DNA of 64,000 nucleotides, taken from Diphasiastrum complanatum. Taxonomy: Eukaryota; Streptophyta; Lycopodiopsida; Lycopodiales; Lycopodiaceae. Position 1 is the stretch's first letter. Every line of letters begins with the position of its first letter. Made by a program: the position numbers and the translations under genes. Positions 21,601 through 34,550 of this stretch are shown here, in pieces. The notes beneath the pieces are model-generated. The model worked only from the letters and a program-made list of their open reading frames with translations, ran no database searches and was not told the DNA's origin. The stretch spans positions 21,880,248 through 21,944,247 of the forward strand of contig CM055100.1 in NCBI GenBank assembly GCA_029204225.1, in the 5' to 3' direction.

Positions 21601-22170
21601 TGAGGTGAATGTTTCTGAGTTAAACTACACGAAAGCTGAGAAAGTGTGTCTCTACATAGTGTATGCAGTTATGAAATATAGGCACTATATCATACATCAA
21701 AAAGTGACCTTCACCAAGAATGAGATAATAACCATGATGATGAACAAACTACACCCTCCAAGTAAATTATCCAAGTGGATAACCTCTCTTCAAGAATTTG
21801 ATTATATTTTGAAGAGTAAACCACCTAGACTTCAGGGCTTGAATGATTGCATTTGTGAATTGGGAGATCTAAAAGAAGAGAGTAGTAGCTGGGAAGATGA
21901 GCATCTGAGAGAGCTCTACAAAGTGGATATAGAGCTGATCCTTAGACAAAAACTCAGATTACAAGCATTGAGATTTTCACTGATAGCTGGAGTTTTTTTA
22001 AAGGAAAGGAGTGGATGGAATTCATCGTCGATGTCTAACCCAAGATGAGGCTGTATTCATTTTAGAAGAGTGTCATGACTCTGCATGTGGAGGCCATTTT
22101 GTTGGGACGACGAGACAAAAGATACTAAGGGCAGGTGTTATGGCCATATTTGGTTAAGGACATGGAATAG
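21601..22170 (+). pseudogene. Ty3/gypsy RNase H and integrase zinc-finger remnant (Tat/Ogre-like)
   Basis: SELNYTKAEKVCLYIVYAVM and RHYIIHQKVTF match the RNase H block that follows the gypsy RT in plant Tat/Ogre elements (LNYT..EK.CL....A..K.RHY). KLSKWITSLQEFDYILK corresponds to the GRiakW.l.L.EFDi.y box. After a short linker the integrase HHCC start reads DEAVFILEECHDSACGGHF, then TTRQKILRAG at 22050-22130. Frames change twice. The RT before it and the integrase core after it are not recognisable. Confidence 0.75.
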
Positions 22171-22410
22171 TCCTAATATGGTAGACCGGCCCTCCAGTGT
22201 TCGAGATTATTGGTCATGTCATGATTTAATACCATGTCAAGGCTTGTTTGTTACTAATTACCTTGAGAGGACCCAGACACTCGAATTGAGACATATGGAG
22301 TATTGCATGTCTATGTGAATCTTCGATCACTGAACCTATTGCTGCCCGTCGCTCTAACAGAGTCATGAATTAATAAATGTCATTCTTAATGGAATCACTT
22401 TATGACATTC

Positions 22411-22500
22411 TGAGTGAGAAGAACTTTCTCCTCAAATGCAGCTTTGAAGTGACGTCTGAGTGAGAAGAACTTTCTCTTCAGATGACAACTTTGAAGTGGC
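22411..22500 (+). repeat. Tandem duplication, unit 46 bp
   Basis: TGAGTGAGAAGAACTTTCTC occurs at 22411 and 22457, each followed by TCA.ATG.(C/A)A.CTTTGAAGTG. Confidence 0.85.
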
Positions 22501-23600
22501 TTGCTCATCGACACTGGGAATTAGTTTGGTTCCCGCAACTATTTCTCATTGTTCTTTGCCATCAGTATTACCCTCAATTTGAATTTACATAAGTGGTAAT
22601 TTGAACCATTGATTTTGTCCACCATTAGAGCAAAATGTGATTGTGAATCCATTTGGAAGTTTGAAATGAGTGTATGCAGATAGTAGATTCTAGGATTGGA
22701 AACAATTATAATAAGTGTCTACTGTGTATCGAAACAAGCGTTCTGATACTATAAGCTCTATATTCGCCTCTATACCATGTTGGGATTCTAGAATAGGAAT
22801 GACAAAATCCTCACTGCATAAATCTATGTCTATCAAATTCAAGCCAACTTCGAGAATTCAATGTTGTGATCAAGCTCTACTTGATCACGACTTCGAAGTC
22901 CTTAGATCCAAATAGTCGATTTTGTAGACATGCATGAACTAGATTGATTTACAGTTTAATTTTGGAAACGAAATAGTGCAGAGCTTAGAACATTATGATC
23001 GATACAGATTATCAGTCAAATGAATAGTTTGATCTATGAATAGGTTCATCTGCATAACATAAATTAATCGAAATAGAATAAAGGTGCATTTAACATAGCA
23101 CAACATGACTTAGATTACTGAAACATAAATTATCTAGTCATAAAGACTGTTAGGAAACAAGTGTATGCAGAGCATGGTACATATATTTACGTGTATCAAA
23201 TGAATTGCTAAATATTAGCAATGAGATAAAGGATGGAGAGGATAGAAATCCAACAACATGCGATGCCTAATGGGGGCCTTCACAGCAACAAGCTAAGTGG
23301 ACTAAAGTCTCATGACTGGCAGAAATTCTTACAGGTTGTCATTACTTTTGATGTTGCAAGTCTTGTTTCATGATCAGTAGGCATATATGTATCTCAATGA
23401 TTGTTTCTGTGAATTCAGTTTGTGCGTCCCTTGTTGTTGAGACGGTTTCTGATGAAGGAGATAAGGAGTGCAACCTACAAACTCGGTGGTTTGCTGAGGT
23501 TTGATCGATGAAAATGACATTATTTTTCAAAGAGATGATTTAAGATGATGATCTAACTAATGCATATGTTATTGTTGCTTACTTTTCTTATGAAGATACA
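22501..23600. other. Mostly unassigned; possible broken copia PBS near 22740
   Basis: At 22741-22785 the words TTCTGATAC and TATACCATGTTGGG flank about 20 extra bases. Together they resemble an interrupted minus-strand copia PBS followed by an LTR edge (TGTTGGG). No gag or pol could be read on either side. The remainder shows nothing recognisable. Confidence 0.3.
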
Positions 23601-24420
23601 TTCCATCCAAAGAGATATCGCTAGCATCCATTGAGACGACAAGACAAAGCTCAATTGAGGCAATGTGTTTGATTGAGAAGGACCTTCCCACATCCATTCT
23701 CACCAATTAAATGCATCTCATTGTGCATTTGGTGGATGAGGTGGCCATTGCAAGTACATCATCTACTTTTATAAATTGCCTATTCTTAGTCCATCCTAGA
23801 CTATTGGTATGGTGGTTACGACGTACTCTCATTGATGAATATTATCAATACAGACCCTATCCATAGTCAACGAATGTTTTTTTTCAAACGATTTATGAAA
23901 ACATTGAATGGCTTTGTAAGACATAGAGCAAGGCTTGAGGGTAGGCGGAAGGGTGGCTAGAGAAAGAATCCATGGTTTATATCACAAAGTTCCTTGCTCA
24001 TAGCGATTCTTTGATTCCTCATCTCTAGGATAATAAGGATGATGAACATGTTGTGGTGGAGGTTCCTCAGGCTAAAGGAGCGATATCGATCAAAAGAATG
24101 AGTGAGTCCTTCAGGGAGAAGGTGAATAAGTTTTGCATTCAGGATTTTTGAAATGTCATGGGCCACCCTACTGACATGACGCTCGAGCTTTCTGCTTCTT
24201 CCACGTCTCTTTTTCAATCTAGTGAGGGCCCCTCCTCAGCCTTCTCCCCTTTAGACTCTCTCTAGACTTCTCCTTCTCCTCTGCTTGACGCCACTCCTCT
24301 TCACACACCCTTTGCTACCTCTCCATTAGTTGATGTCTTGTCGTCCCCTACCATAGACATGGAGAGGCGCATAGTTGAGGATGACTATGGTCTCCATATT
24401 ATCACAAACAAGCAGCGAGA
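23600..24420 (+). pseudogene. CACTA TNP2 DUF4218 piece followed by second-ORF N-terminal region
   Basis: At 23660-23760, CLIEKDLPTSILTN, stop, MHLIVHLVDEVAIA matches the DUF4218 signature of CACTA TNP2 (LEk.fPPsFFd.MvHL.vHLveE). From about 23946 a different frame, broken by three stops, reads DDEHVVVEVPQAKGAISIKR and then a Ser/Pro-rich stretch. Its end DMERRIVEDDYGLHIIT matches MVEDDCSGRVIT at 9.93 kb. The two ORFs of a CACTA element are therefore adjacent here. After about 24420 the homology ends. Confidence 0.65.
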
Positions 24421-25138
24421 TTATAATAACCGTGCATCTGGTGAAAATTTCATCTCCTTTGCTTTAAAAACATATGGATGTGTTCATAAGAAAATTAATG
24501 TTTTTTTATCCTTATGTGCGGAGCTTGTCGTGTTAAGCGCTAGAAACAAAATGTTATATTACCATACGTCATTGTATCTTTATATCGTCAACAGTCGCAA
24601 GCACTTTTAATTTTTCAACAAGCTCAATCTGCAAGAGCAGATGCTTCAAAGCTTCCTACATTACCTATTAGTGACATTATTGTGACTTACATTAAGAAGT
24701 CAATTTTGAGTAATTATTTTAATGTTTTATGTTTTATTAGATTTTTTGCTTAATTTTATTACCATTTGGCATTATCTTTCGATGTACTTTTATATATTTG
24801 TACATTAATGTCCATCATTTAATAAGAAAATCAAGGGTCTTATTATTATTATTATGATCTTCCCAAAGATGATATGGAGAGAATGCATTTCAGAGCTTCT
24901 CATTGGTTCACATTTGCCCTAAAAAGCATTATGATGGGTAGTTGAAAGGCAATTGAAGTGAGAGAACGTGTGCTTTAGAAAATGTCTAGAAAGTGAAGTT
25001 TTTAGAGAGATACAATGTAATAAATCATGTGATCGAAAGAGAGATCGACAAAGGAGTGCCATAGAAAGAGGATTAGAATTTTTCATTTTAGGGTTTCTTA
25101 GATTTGGGGTGAGAAAATAGGGTTATAGAAAGGTCTTG
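24421..25138. other. No gene recognised; upstream flank of the SAWADEE gene
   Basis: AT-rich, including a short TTA trinucleotide run near 24840. No protein similarity seen. Confidence 0.5.
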
Positions 25139-25143
25139 GAGAT

Positions 25144-25178
<35 letters not shown>

Positions 25179-25318
25179 TATAGATATAATATATATTTGC
25201 TGGGTCTTTGTAAATCTTGTTATTGTCTCCTTTCTATTGTGAGGTGTTGGAGATACGTAGATATAGATATATATATTCGCTGCGTCTTTGTTAGTCTTGT
25301 TATTGTCTCCTTCCTGTG
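25139..25318 (+). repeat. Duplicated AT-microsatellite segment just upstream of a gene
   Basis: GGAGATAC then (AT)n/GATATAG, TTGCTG.GTCTTTGT and CTTGTTATTGTCTCCTT occurs twice, beginning near 25139 and 25250. The second copy ends only a few bases before the start codon at 25325, so it is probably 5' untranslated or proximal promoter sequence. Confidence 0.75.
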
Positions 25319-25324
25319 TTTGCA

Positions 25325-26020
25325 ATGGAACCTGCTCTAGAAATTCGTTGGGCTGATGATGCCTGGTACGACGCTGAACTGTTCGCCACAGATGATTTGA
25401 ATGTTTTCAGAATAAGGTGGATTAATTGCGATCAAACATACGACGAGTTGTGGACCAGTAAACGCTTTTTTAAAGCAGGCTTAGAATTGAGTGACACAAT
25501 CAGGATCGGAAGTGTACAACTGCAGGACTATGACTGCAACCGACTCGGGCTTGGCCACACCGTATGCGCTGCCCTTAAAGGACATTACGACACTCTCAAG
25601 TACTACGATGCGACAGTTATTGAGGTCAGCGCAAATTTCTTGAGCGCTTATTGAAAGAAGTATCTGTGGACAAGAAACTCTTTAAAATGTTGACAAAATA
25701 CATGCTAAACTGATTTCCTTTTCATATGCTAGTTTGGAAAAAAGCGATTGATTGTTGAGCTTTGGTAAGTGTTAGATCGCAGTTTAATTTTTATCTAACT
25801 GCATGTGACTATCGATAAACTGATGAAATTGTAGGTGGAACATACAGCGCATTATTACGATGAAAAGATGGCACAGGAAATGTGCAATTGTAGATTCAAG
25901 GTGAGATGGAAGCACGGTGAAGCGACGGGTAGAGTCTCTATCGTGGGTTGTGGCGATATATGCCTTATTTCCTCTAAAAATGTGATGAGCCACTCGGTTG
26001 TGAGGCTTATCAAAAGGTAG
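25325..26020 (+). CDS. SAWADEE-domain protein, two exons
   Basis: Exon 1 is 25325-25624 and exon 2 is 25835-26020, giving 161 residues. The intron (25625-25834, 210 bp) starts GAG/GTCAGC, ends TTGTAG/GTGG and is phase 0. Another ATG at 25316 would add three residues. Exon 1 has EIRWADDAWYDAELF, then GSVQLQDYDCNRLGLGHTVC and LKYYDATVIE. Exon 2 has CNCRFKVRWKHG, GRVSI and DICLIS. This is the order of the plant SAWADEE domain: DDAWYDV, SvQvQd.eC, YYDA.V, C.C.F...W.HG, iCli. In SHH1 this domain is a tandem Tudor-like fold that reads methylated histone H3 and guides RNA-directed DNA methylation; that role is inferred here from family knowledge. The length fits small single-domain members and no disruption is seen. 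Another splice at AAAAG/GTAGAA (26016) into a short third exon is possible. The product is a nuclear chromatin protein by inference. Confidence 0.75.
25625..25834 (+). other. Intron of the SAWADEE gene
   Basis: GT at 25625-25626, AG at 25833-25834 preceded by TGATGAAATTGT. Translation across the join keeps the conserved YYDATVIE-V reading. Confidence 0.75.
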
Positions 26021-26376
26021 AACAACGTGAAGATGCAATGCATCTAAGTTTCATAGTGGACACACGTTTCTGGCTTTTTGAACTTAGGTAGATAGTTCGT
26101 GTTTCAGGTATATGAAGTGGCATGATCAGTTCAATGTTCATGGATACAAGACCAATTGCTCTAGACTATATGGTATTTGCTAAAATTTGCTTGTTTCAAC
26201 TTTAATTAGAATTTACAGAACTTGGAATGCAAGTAACTGGGTAGTAGGTAATGGCCATAGGGAGGATTGTTGTTTTTAAAAATCGGGCAAGGCGACCTCC
26301 CTTGCCATGAGCCAAAATTAACAATTGATTTTCAAACTTGTCTAACCCATCCATCACCATTACAATCTCAGATCCT
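26021..26376. other. 3' flank of the SAWADEE gene, no gene
   Basis: Probable 3' untranslated and intergenic sequence up to the truncated copia end. A small hairpin, GGCAAGG/CCTTGCC, is at 26286-26306. Confidence 0.5.
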
Positions 26377-27729
26377 ATAGTAGTCTTCTAAGCATTAAAA
26401 TCTCCTGCACTGCTGACATAGCTGCGACATATTTTGATTCTGTAGAGGATAATGAAATGCATTTCTGCTTCCTGCTATTCCATGAAATGGGTCCTCCTAC
26501 AAGAAAGCAAATGTAGCCAGAGGTGGATTTTCTGGTATCTACGTCTCCTGCCCAGTCTAAATCAGAATAGGTAATCAAAGAGAGTGCAGCTTCTGTATTT
26601 CCGTTGTAACTCAAGGCATAGTGCTTTGAGGCTTGAATGTATTTCAAAACTCTTTCTAGAGCTTTCCAGTGTTGTAGGCTTGGATTGGACATGAATTGCG
26701 ACAACATCCTTACATCATATGCTAGATCAGGTGGTGTGCAAATCATAGAGTACAAACCTATGATAGACTGATAGGAGTACTTGCACATTTCTTGCTTATC
26801 TACTTTTGTTATGAGACACATGTCTTTGGATAGCTTGCATCCTGGATCCATAGGAGTGTCTATGGGCTTGCAATCCTCCATGTTGTATCTTCGAAGTACA
26901 TTAATTAAGTAGGATTGTTGGCTTATGGTGATCCTTTTTCTCGAGTGATCTCTGTGAATCTCCATTCCAAGTAGGTAATGGACTAGACCTAAATCAGTCA
27001 TCTCAAACTCTGATGAGAGTAAGGACTTAGTTTCTTGCAACAACTGATTTGAATTGTTGATGATTAAAGAATCATCAATGTATAATGCTATTATAACATA
27101 GCTTGGCCCCTTTTGTTTTAGAAACACATTTGAATCTGCGGTGCAGGAGGTAAAGTCATGCTGCAACAAGAAACAATTTATTCTATCATATTAGGCCCTT
27201 GGAGCTTGCTTCAGACCGTATAATGCCTTATGCAATTTGCATAGTATTTGCTCCTTGCCTTGAGGGATGTAACCTTCTAGTTGATAGATGTAGACATCTT
27301 CTTGTATGTATCCATGTCGGAATGTCATCTCGACGTCCATCTGGTGAATATCCAGATCTTCTGCAGCAGATATAGCCAATAAAGTACGAATAGACTGATG
27401 TTTTACTACTGGACTGAAGGTCTCAAGGTAGTCTATCCCATATACTTGTTCAAAGCCTATAACCACTAGTCTAGCTTTCCATGTGGATATAGATCTATCT
27501 GGCTTAAGCTTCAGCTTAAAGATCAACTTATAATCAGTTGGCTTACATCTATAGGAGGAATGACAAGACTCCAGGTCTTGTTTTTCATTAGAAATTGATG
27601 CTCAACATCCATGGCAGCTTTCCATTTGTCTACATCGGGCATTGACAATGCTTCTGCTACGGTGGCAGGTTCATCATGACTGATGAAAGCCTGAGGGATG
27701 AAGCGGTCAGGCTGCTGTCGTTGTCGCAT
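26377..27729 (-). pseudogene. Copia RT and RNase H (minus strand, mostly open)
   Basis: Reading from 27729 down: WKAAMDVEHQFLMKNKTWSL (RT start), then in a second frame IFKLKLKPDRS, ARLVVIGFEQVYGIDYLETF, IHQMDVEMTFRHG and LCKLHKALYGLKQAPRA. A stop follows at 27188, then ALYIDDSLI (YIDD catalytic box), MTDLGLVHYLLGMEIHRD, and finally RNase H with YSDLDWAGDVDTRKSTSGY, SLSSTESKYVAAM and LMLRRLL. Homology stops at about 26377, so the end of RNase H and the 3' LTR are gone. There are few lesions, so it is younger than most remnants here. Confidence 0.9.
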
Positions 27730-27991
27730 AGATCTTCGAACTGTAGGTGCTTGATCAGATGATTTCCTTGCTAAATGACTGGGATTGTAGTATTTTGCGG
27801 TTGAACGATCGTGGGTCTAGGCCCATCGACGGTAAGTGGAGCCGTTCAGACGAACTCTGTTGTTTGAACAATAGAAGTCATAGCCTATCGATGGAAGGTG
27901 GAGTTGCTATGGTAGTCTCTTGTATTGGTTGCTTCTATTTGAAATCATAATACTTGTCTTCAAGGAAGACAACATCGCGATTGACTGAGAT

Positions 27992-29292
27992 CTAGCCCGT
28001 AACCACATCGTAAACACGATATGCCTTGTGTGAAGTTGAGTAGCCAATAAAGATGCTTTTACAACTTACTGGGTCCAGCTTGTTTCTCAGATCATATGAC
28101 ACTTGTGCATAGCAGAGACATCCAAAAACATGCAGGTATTTCAAACTTGGTTTGTAACCGTAGTAGGCTTCAAACGGTGTCTTGGAATTAACTGCTTTAG
28201 TGTTAGAGTAATTTCGTAGATAGCAAGCCGTAGAGATAGCTTCCACCCAAAAGGTTTGAGACAAATGTGAATTTACTGTCATGGATCGTGCAGCCTCCAA
28301 CAATGTGCGATTCTTTCGCTCTGCTACTCCGTTCAGTTTGGAGTGTAGCTCGTAGTAAACTGGTGGTGCAGGCCACATGAAGATAGGTAGTCCTTCATCT
28401 CATTTGACAAGAACTCTACCCCTGAATCAGGCTGTAGGGCCTTGATCCTCTGGCCAGTTTGATTCTCAGCGTATTGCTTGAAGTCTTTGAAGCAACGAAA
28501 TGCTTCTGATTTGTCCTTAATGAACATTACACTGGCAAATCGGGAGTAATCATCAGTGAATGTGATAAAATACAGAGCTTGACCTAATGAAGGTATGCTC
28601 ATAGGATCACACAGGTCACTATGTATCAATGACAAGATGGACTTCACCCTTTTGGCTTGTCCTTCGGAAAATCTCGTTCTAGGTTGTTTCCCTAGTAGAC
28701 CATTTTCACAAATAGTCTGATTAGCTATGGTGACAACAATTATATTCATGTCGTTGACCATTTTATTGTGATGCATATACAAGATTGAGCGCATGTTCAA
28801 ATGACCTAATCTTTGATGCCATAAATTTGCATTTGAAAAACTCACAAAAAGTGCAACATCATGACTCAGTATGTACAAATTTTCTTCTCTGTAAGCAGAG
28901 AGAATTTCCTTTGAGTTCTCATCTAAATTAGTACATCGGTTGGAAGAGAACAAAGCTCTATAGCCCTGATCGGTGATCTTGCTAATAGATAAAAGGTTCT
29001 TTGTTAATCTGGGTACATAAATTACTCCGTTAAGCTGCCTAGTGATGCCATCAGAGAACTGCAGCTGAATAGATCTTTGGCGTGAACTAGAGTCACCAAA
29101 GAAAATGTACTTTGATTCTGTAGTTGTGAGTGTAGAGAAGAGGTCCTTGCATGGCGTCATGTGCTGAGAAGCACCTAAATCGAGATACAAATGATGGGCA
29201 TCTCTACTGGATTGATCTTGTACCATCAGTGCCTTCTCTTCATCTTGAGATCCTTTGACTGTGTCAGAGTTCCCTTCTTGGTGCTGCTGCAT
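27992..29292 (-). pseudogene. Copia protease, pre-integrase and integrase (minus strand)
   Basis: From 29292 down: the protease box LYLDLGASQHMTP has Leu where DSGA has Ser. Then NLLSISKITDQG, LWHQRLGHLNMRS and the integrase core with LIHSDLC, FITFTDDYSRF and ALQPDSGVEFLS (second Asp kept). After a stop and frameshift comes LNGVAERKNRTLLEAARSM (catalytic Glu), then AYYGYKPSLKYLHVFGCLC and IFIGYSTSHKAYRVYD, which is the integrase end. The integrase zinc-finger second half reads CENGLLGK, so the CxxC is lost. It lies in line with the RT at 26.4-27.7 kb and the gag at 29.6-30.06 kb. Confidence 0.9.
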
Positions 29293-29559
29293 CTTCTTCT
29301 TCGCTTCATTGTGCTTGAGGATGCGATAGTCCTTGATGTCATGGTTGGTTCTTTTGCAATATCTGCAAAATAGTCTGGTCTTGGATGATGAGTGACTATA
29401 CTATTGTTGTTGTTGTTGTTTTCTTATCCTTGAAGCCTTTCTTCTTCTTGGATTGCTGCTTGTTTGAATAGAGTTCCATGGATTTGGTACTCGTAGATGT
29501 GGACAAGCTTTTCCTCCTAACTTCTTCCTACAGCAAACTTGCTGTCAAATTTTGGAGAG

Positions 29560-30061
29560 ACAGAGTAGGGGTATTGCTCAGAAGCAACACTAAATTATTG
29601 TAGGAGATGGAAGACTAGCAAGAAAAGACATGGTGGAGTCTTCTTCTGAGATAGGGGAGCCTATTACAACCAGTTGGTTCAGCAATTGTTTGAACTCATT
29701 CAGATGGTCGCTGACTGAGGTGCTTTCACTCATTATGACTATTAGTACCTTCTTCCTCAAGAAGAGACAAGTCGAGACATCTAAGCTCTCGTAGATGCTA
29801 GTGAGTGTGTCCCATGCTTCTTTGGAAATAGTGCGGTTGGATATATGAACAATTTGAGTGTCTTTAAGGTTTAGAGATACAATGGCAAGAGCCTTGCCAT
29901 CCTTGGCTTCCCAAGATGGGAGCTGTTTGGTCTGGCTATAGAACCGTTGACGTATCCCCATAACTCCTTTTCAATCAGGATCATCCTCATTTTGAACTTC
30001 CACATGTGGAGTCATCTCCATTGAATCTATTGATCAAGCGGATCTCTGAGGTGCCTTCCAT
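29560..30061 (-). pseudogene. Copia gag (minus strand, truncated)
   Basis: The start codon lies at 30061 (MEGTSEIRLINRFNGDD). A frameshift gives MWKFKMRMILIEKELWG, then an open stretch with WEAKDGKALAIVSLNLKDTQ and KEAWDTLTSIYESLD. The zinc-knuckle region lies in low-complexity sequence 29.30-29.58 kb: near 29340-29375 a CRYCKR-type knuckle can be read on the minus strand, and a (TTG)n run is at 29401-29420. At least one frameshift and several stops. Confidence 0.8.
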
Positions 30062-30141
30062 AGTGATCAAAATTTTAGACAAAAAATTTAGTATAGCTTT
30101 TGGAAAAAGATCTTGGACTCGAGTAATCCACTGAACAATGC

Positions 30142-30282
30142 TCTGATGCCACTTTTGTTGGTGTATGATGGTGGTCTACTTGGTCTACAATTGATTGCGA
30201 CTGCAGCAGAGCCGTGACGGAAGCAGAACACAAAGCAAAATCTATCTTAACCAGCATAAATATCTATAAAATGTTCTAGAAA
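30142..30282 (-). mobile_element. PBS and truncated 5' LTR of the minus-strand copia
   Basis: GCTCTGATGCCA (30140-30151) is a one-base variant of the inverted copia PBS, followed by an LTR edge TGTTGGTGTATG at 30156. The LTR can be followed only to about 30282, where a plus-strand copia fragment starts. Confidence 0.6.
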
Positions 30283-30570
30283 AATTTCATATGTTTGATT
30301 GCAAACCAATCTTGTGCTAATTCCAAAAGTGAAGTACTCGACTTAGCGAAGTACCCTTATCATTCACTTATAGGATCTTTAATGTATACCATGTTGTGCA
30401 CCAGACCAGATCTAGCACACACTATTAGCACGTTAAGTCAATACACATCTAATCCTAGGATCTCGCATTGGAAAGCATGAAAGAGAGTGATGACATACAT
30501 TCAAGGAAGTCTAGATCACATTTTATGTTATGATGGAAATGGCGCTATCGATCCACTCGTCCTAAGAGGT
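30283..30570 (+). pseudogene. Copia RT/RNase H junction fragment
   Basis: YPYHSLIGSLMYTMLCTRPD and TLSQYTSNPRISHWKA, stop, KRVMTYIQGSLDHIL match the linker between RT and RNase H. About 95 codons, then homology is lost at about 30570. Orientation is opposite to its left neighbour. Confidence 0.85.
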
Positions 30571-30936
30571 AAACAATGTCTCTACCAATAGTAAGACAAA
30601 CAATGACACAGTAATAACTGCGATTTCAAGAACGTGGATTGACTAGGGAATGAAATCAAAAGCTTGTTATCCTTTTGGGTTATCAAAGTAGGAGTCTAAG
30701 ACTACCATAACAATTAGGTTGCGAAGCATTAGGCATCTTGGATGGCCATGCGATCCTCTGTCTTTGATAACCGTGTTTGTGTGCAAGAGAGAGTGAGAGA
30801 GACAATTGCATTCAATTAAGAACATATTAATTGAATAGTAGCAAATCTGTATAATAGAGAGAATCAGAACACAATACAGTAGCGCTGATAAGCGCGTATT
30901 TCTACTTACAGATTCTGAAACAATGGCTACAGTTCT

Positions 30937-31959
<1,023 letters not shown>

Positions 31960-33080
31960 AAGATAGGTTACGGATAGACACCTCTGATGAAGAGTGTGAT
32001 GGAGCAAGTAAGCGGCTGGTAGACTCCAAAGACACTGAACCTAGCATAACTTAGCACAATGCCATAAAGAGTGATTCTTTCTTGGAAACTATACCCGATT
32101 GACAAGGGTAAACTAAAGAGATTTGAGCACGAACATACCTTGAGGTATTTTATAGAGATTATGGAAGGATCAATCAATTTGAGAACAATTGTCACATGGA
32201 AGATGACAAGGGAGAGTTATGCAATTATGGGCTAGTCAATCATGACATCTAGAGTGAAGAGAATATATACTTATCAAATGAGGATACTAGAGTAGCCCCT
32301 CAAGATAGACGTGTTGAGACCAATGACAAGAGAACCCCACCTTCAGAAAGAGGTGATTGGCTGGTGAGTCTTAGGAAAACCGCTAAGTCTCAGGAGGTGA
32401 TATATTTTGCACCTAGTGATGAATACAATAGAATTATACCTTGTGACAAGGATAGTGAAAGCAGCTTGAACCATGCAGAGGTGCATGAAATAGTATGGAC
32501 AACCCTTGATGATTGCCTCTCTAGAGTTAAATCCATGAATTTGGACCCAACAAATTATGATAGTAGGGAGGATGCTAGATCTACTGCATCTAATGTCTTT
32601 AATCATGAACTATTTGGTACACAAAAATTATTCAAAGAAAGCCAAGTGGTGATAGTCAAAATATTCCATTGGGATAATCAACTACCTAGATATGATTCAG
32701 ACTATGAGAAAACTATAGAGGCAAGATACCCTCCTACTAGACTATGCTCCCAATCAACCAATCGAAATGAAAGAAGAGGCATTGTATTTCCTAGAATAGA
32801 TATGATTGTAGACAATATTAGTGAATCATATGAGGTAGGAGAAATGTTCAATACTACAGAATCAAAACTGGCATTACTATCTAAGAATCTAGATGAATAT
32901 CAAAACCTTCAGCGTTATGGTCATCAAGAAAATTCAAATATAGATCTAAATCTCTTACCTTCCTACCTTGAGTATGATCATATTGATGAATTAGAAAAGG
33001 ACATGGGAAGACAAATGAGTGCATATGATAGAATGGAACCGGATGACGAATACCCTAAAAACAAGATCAATAATGGGTAG
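31960..33080 (+). pseudogene. Long unrecognised ORF, acidic, with a few stops
   Basis: The longest clean part is 32253-33080 (275 codons after a TAG at 32250; no ATG opens it). It ends with KINNG-stop. Upstream the same frame stays readable (SDEECDGASKRLVDSKD, then EVFYRDYGRINQFENNCHM, DDKGELCNYGLVNHDI) with stops at about 32052, 32100 and 32250. Composition is polar and acidic (Asp, Glu, Ser, Asn), without zinc-finger, membrane or transposase motifs. Phrases such as SSLNHAEVHEIVWTTLDDCL and LLPSYLEYDHIDELEKDMGR look like real globular protein. No family recognised; it could be a decayed element-borne ORF or a host pseudogene. Confidence 0.5.
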
Positions 33081-34199
33081 TAGATGATTATCAAACCATC
33101 CATTCTTACCCTTGATTCCACTAGGGTGTAAGGAACGATAAGTTTAATTTGAGTTCTATTTTCTGTCTATGATATTCATAGTTTTGTCGATAGATTGTTT
33201 TGCTACTTCATTCTATATATCGATTGAAAAAAAAAAAAAAGATGAATGTATGGATGGTTTCTTGTCTTTTATATAATAGATAAGTATGGTTGTGCAATGC
33301 AAGCGTTTAGATAATTTTTCTTATGAGCAAGGATACATGAACTACTCACCATTATCTGAGCATCATGTTAGACACGATTTGATTGATTCATCTGTGGTGA
33401 GTAATTAAAGAAGTTATAATTCACAAAATGCCATGTCTATTATTGCATGCATTCAATACGCATTGTCTTTGCTTTAGGGTTGTATGCAATTATTTACAGT
33501 ATTTTTAATGGCTACAATTACCAATGTTAAGAAACTCTTTATCTACTTAGGATGGTTCTCTAATCTTTTAATCTTTTAATACTTAATTTATTAAGAATTT
33601 TTAGATTGAACTTTTTAATTTTTAGCTATGCTTAACATAGTTATCTCAATATTTAATATATTGAATTTGTTAGGTTTGGTCCAATGTCTTTGCTAAGGCA
33701 CTACTCCTTAAATTCAGTTGAAATGTTCTTTCCACTGTTATCAATCCTTATCCATTGCTACTGATATGGACATTTCTAAGTGAAAAAGTATGCAATGCCT
33801 TAAATTCAGAAAATTGATTGTCGTCATTATATACAAAGTTGCAGATGGGCAACTCTCATTAGCTGAAATATAAATCAAATCATAAATGTACGTTTGTTTA
33901 TTAAATCGATTCTTGAATATAATTTTTTTATACTTTAAAAATTTTACAAAGATCATATTTTTATAACATTTTTAAATTTCATACACAAACTATTCATGAA
34001 AGTTCAAAAGGCCATGGTGTTGGGTTTAAACTGCCAAGATTTGATGATTGCCAAAATTTCTATTGCTCCGAGAACAAGTATTTTTTTCACTTCTAATTCT
34101 ATTTAAAAACATGATATGTTTTTCCATTTAGCCATGTTGAAAGTAGTCTTCCAATTTTTTGCCATGTTGATTGTAGTCTTAGACAATGCAAACATTCAT
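33081..34199. other. AT-rich intergenic, no gene
   Basis: Contains an A14 run at about 33227-33240 and runs of TTTTAAT. No protein similarity seen. Confidence 0.6.
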
Positions 34200-34214
34200 T
34201 AAACTTAATTTATT

Positions 34215-34253
<39 letters not shown>

Positions 34254-34550
34254 TGTTCCTGTATCATAGTCCGAGCTATTATAGGTATTGAACCAAAGCT
34301 ACGAGGGCAATACCAACAATTAAATCAATTTTCCGTCTATGATTAACCACATACCCTAAATCCTAACAATATTCGTGAACACACAAATCCATTGAGGATG
34401 CAAAGGGGGCTAACTGGCTCCACGGTCGAATTGTCTGTGCCGTTAGGGTGTCTCACCTAAAAATGATGACACCAAAGAGGCATATGGTGTGCAGGCCATT
34501 GACGCTCTTGAACCTCATGTTTCACCACATCAAAATAAGAAAAGTCTCTG

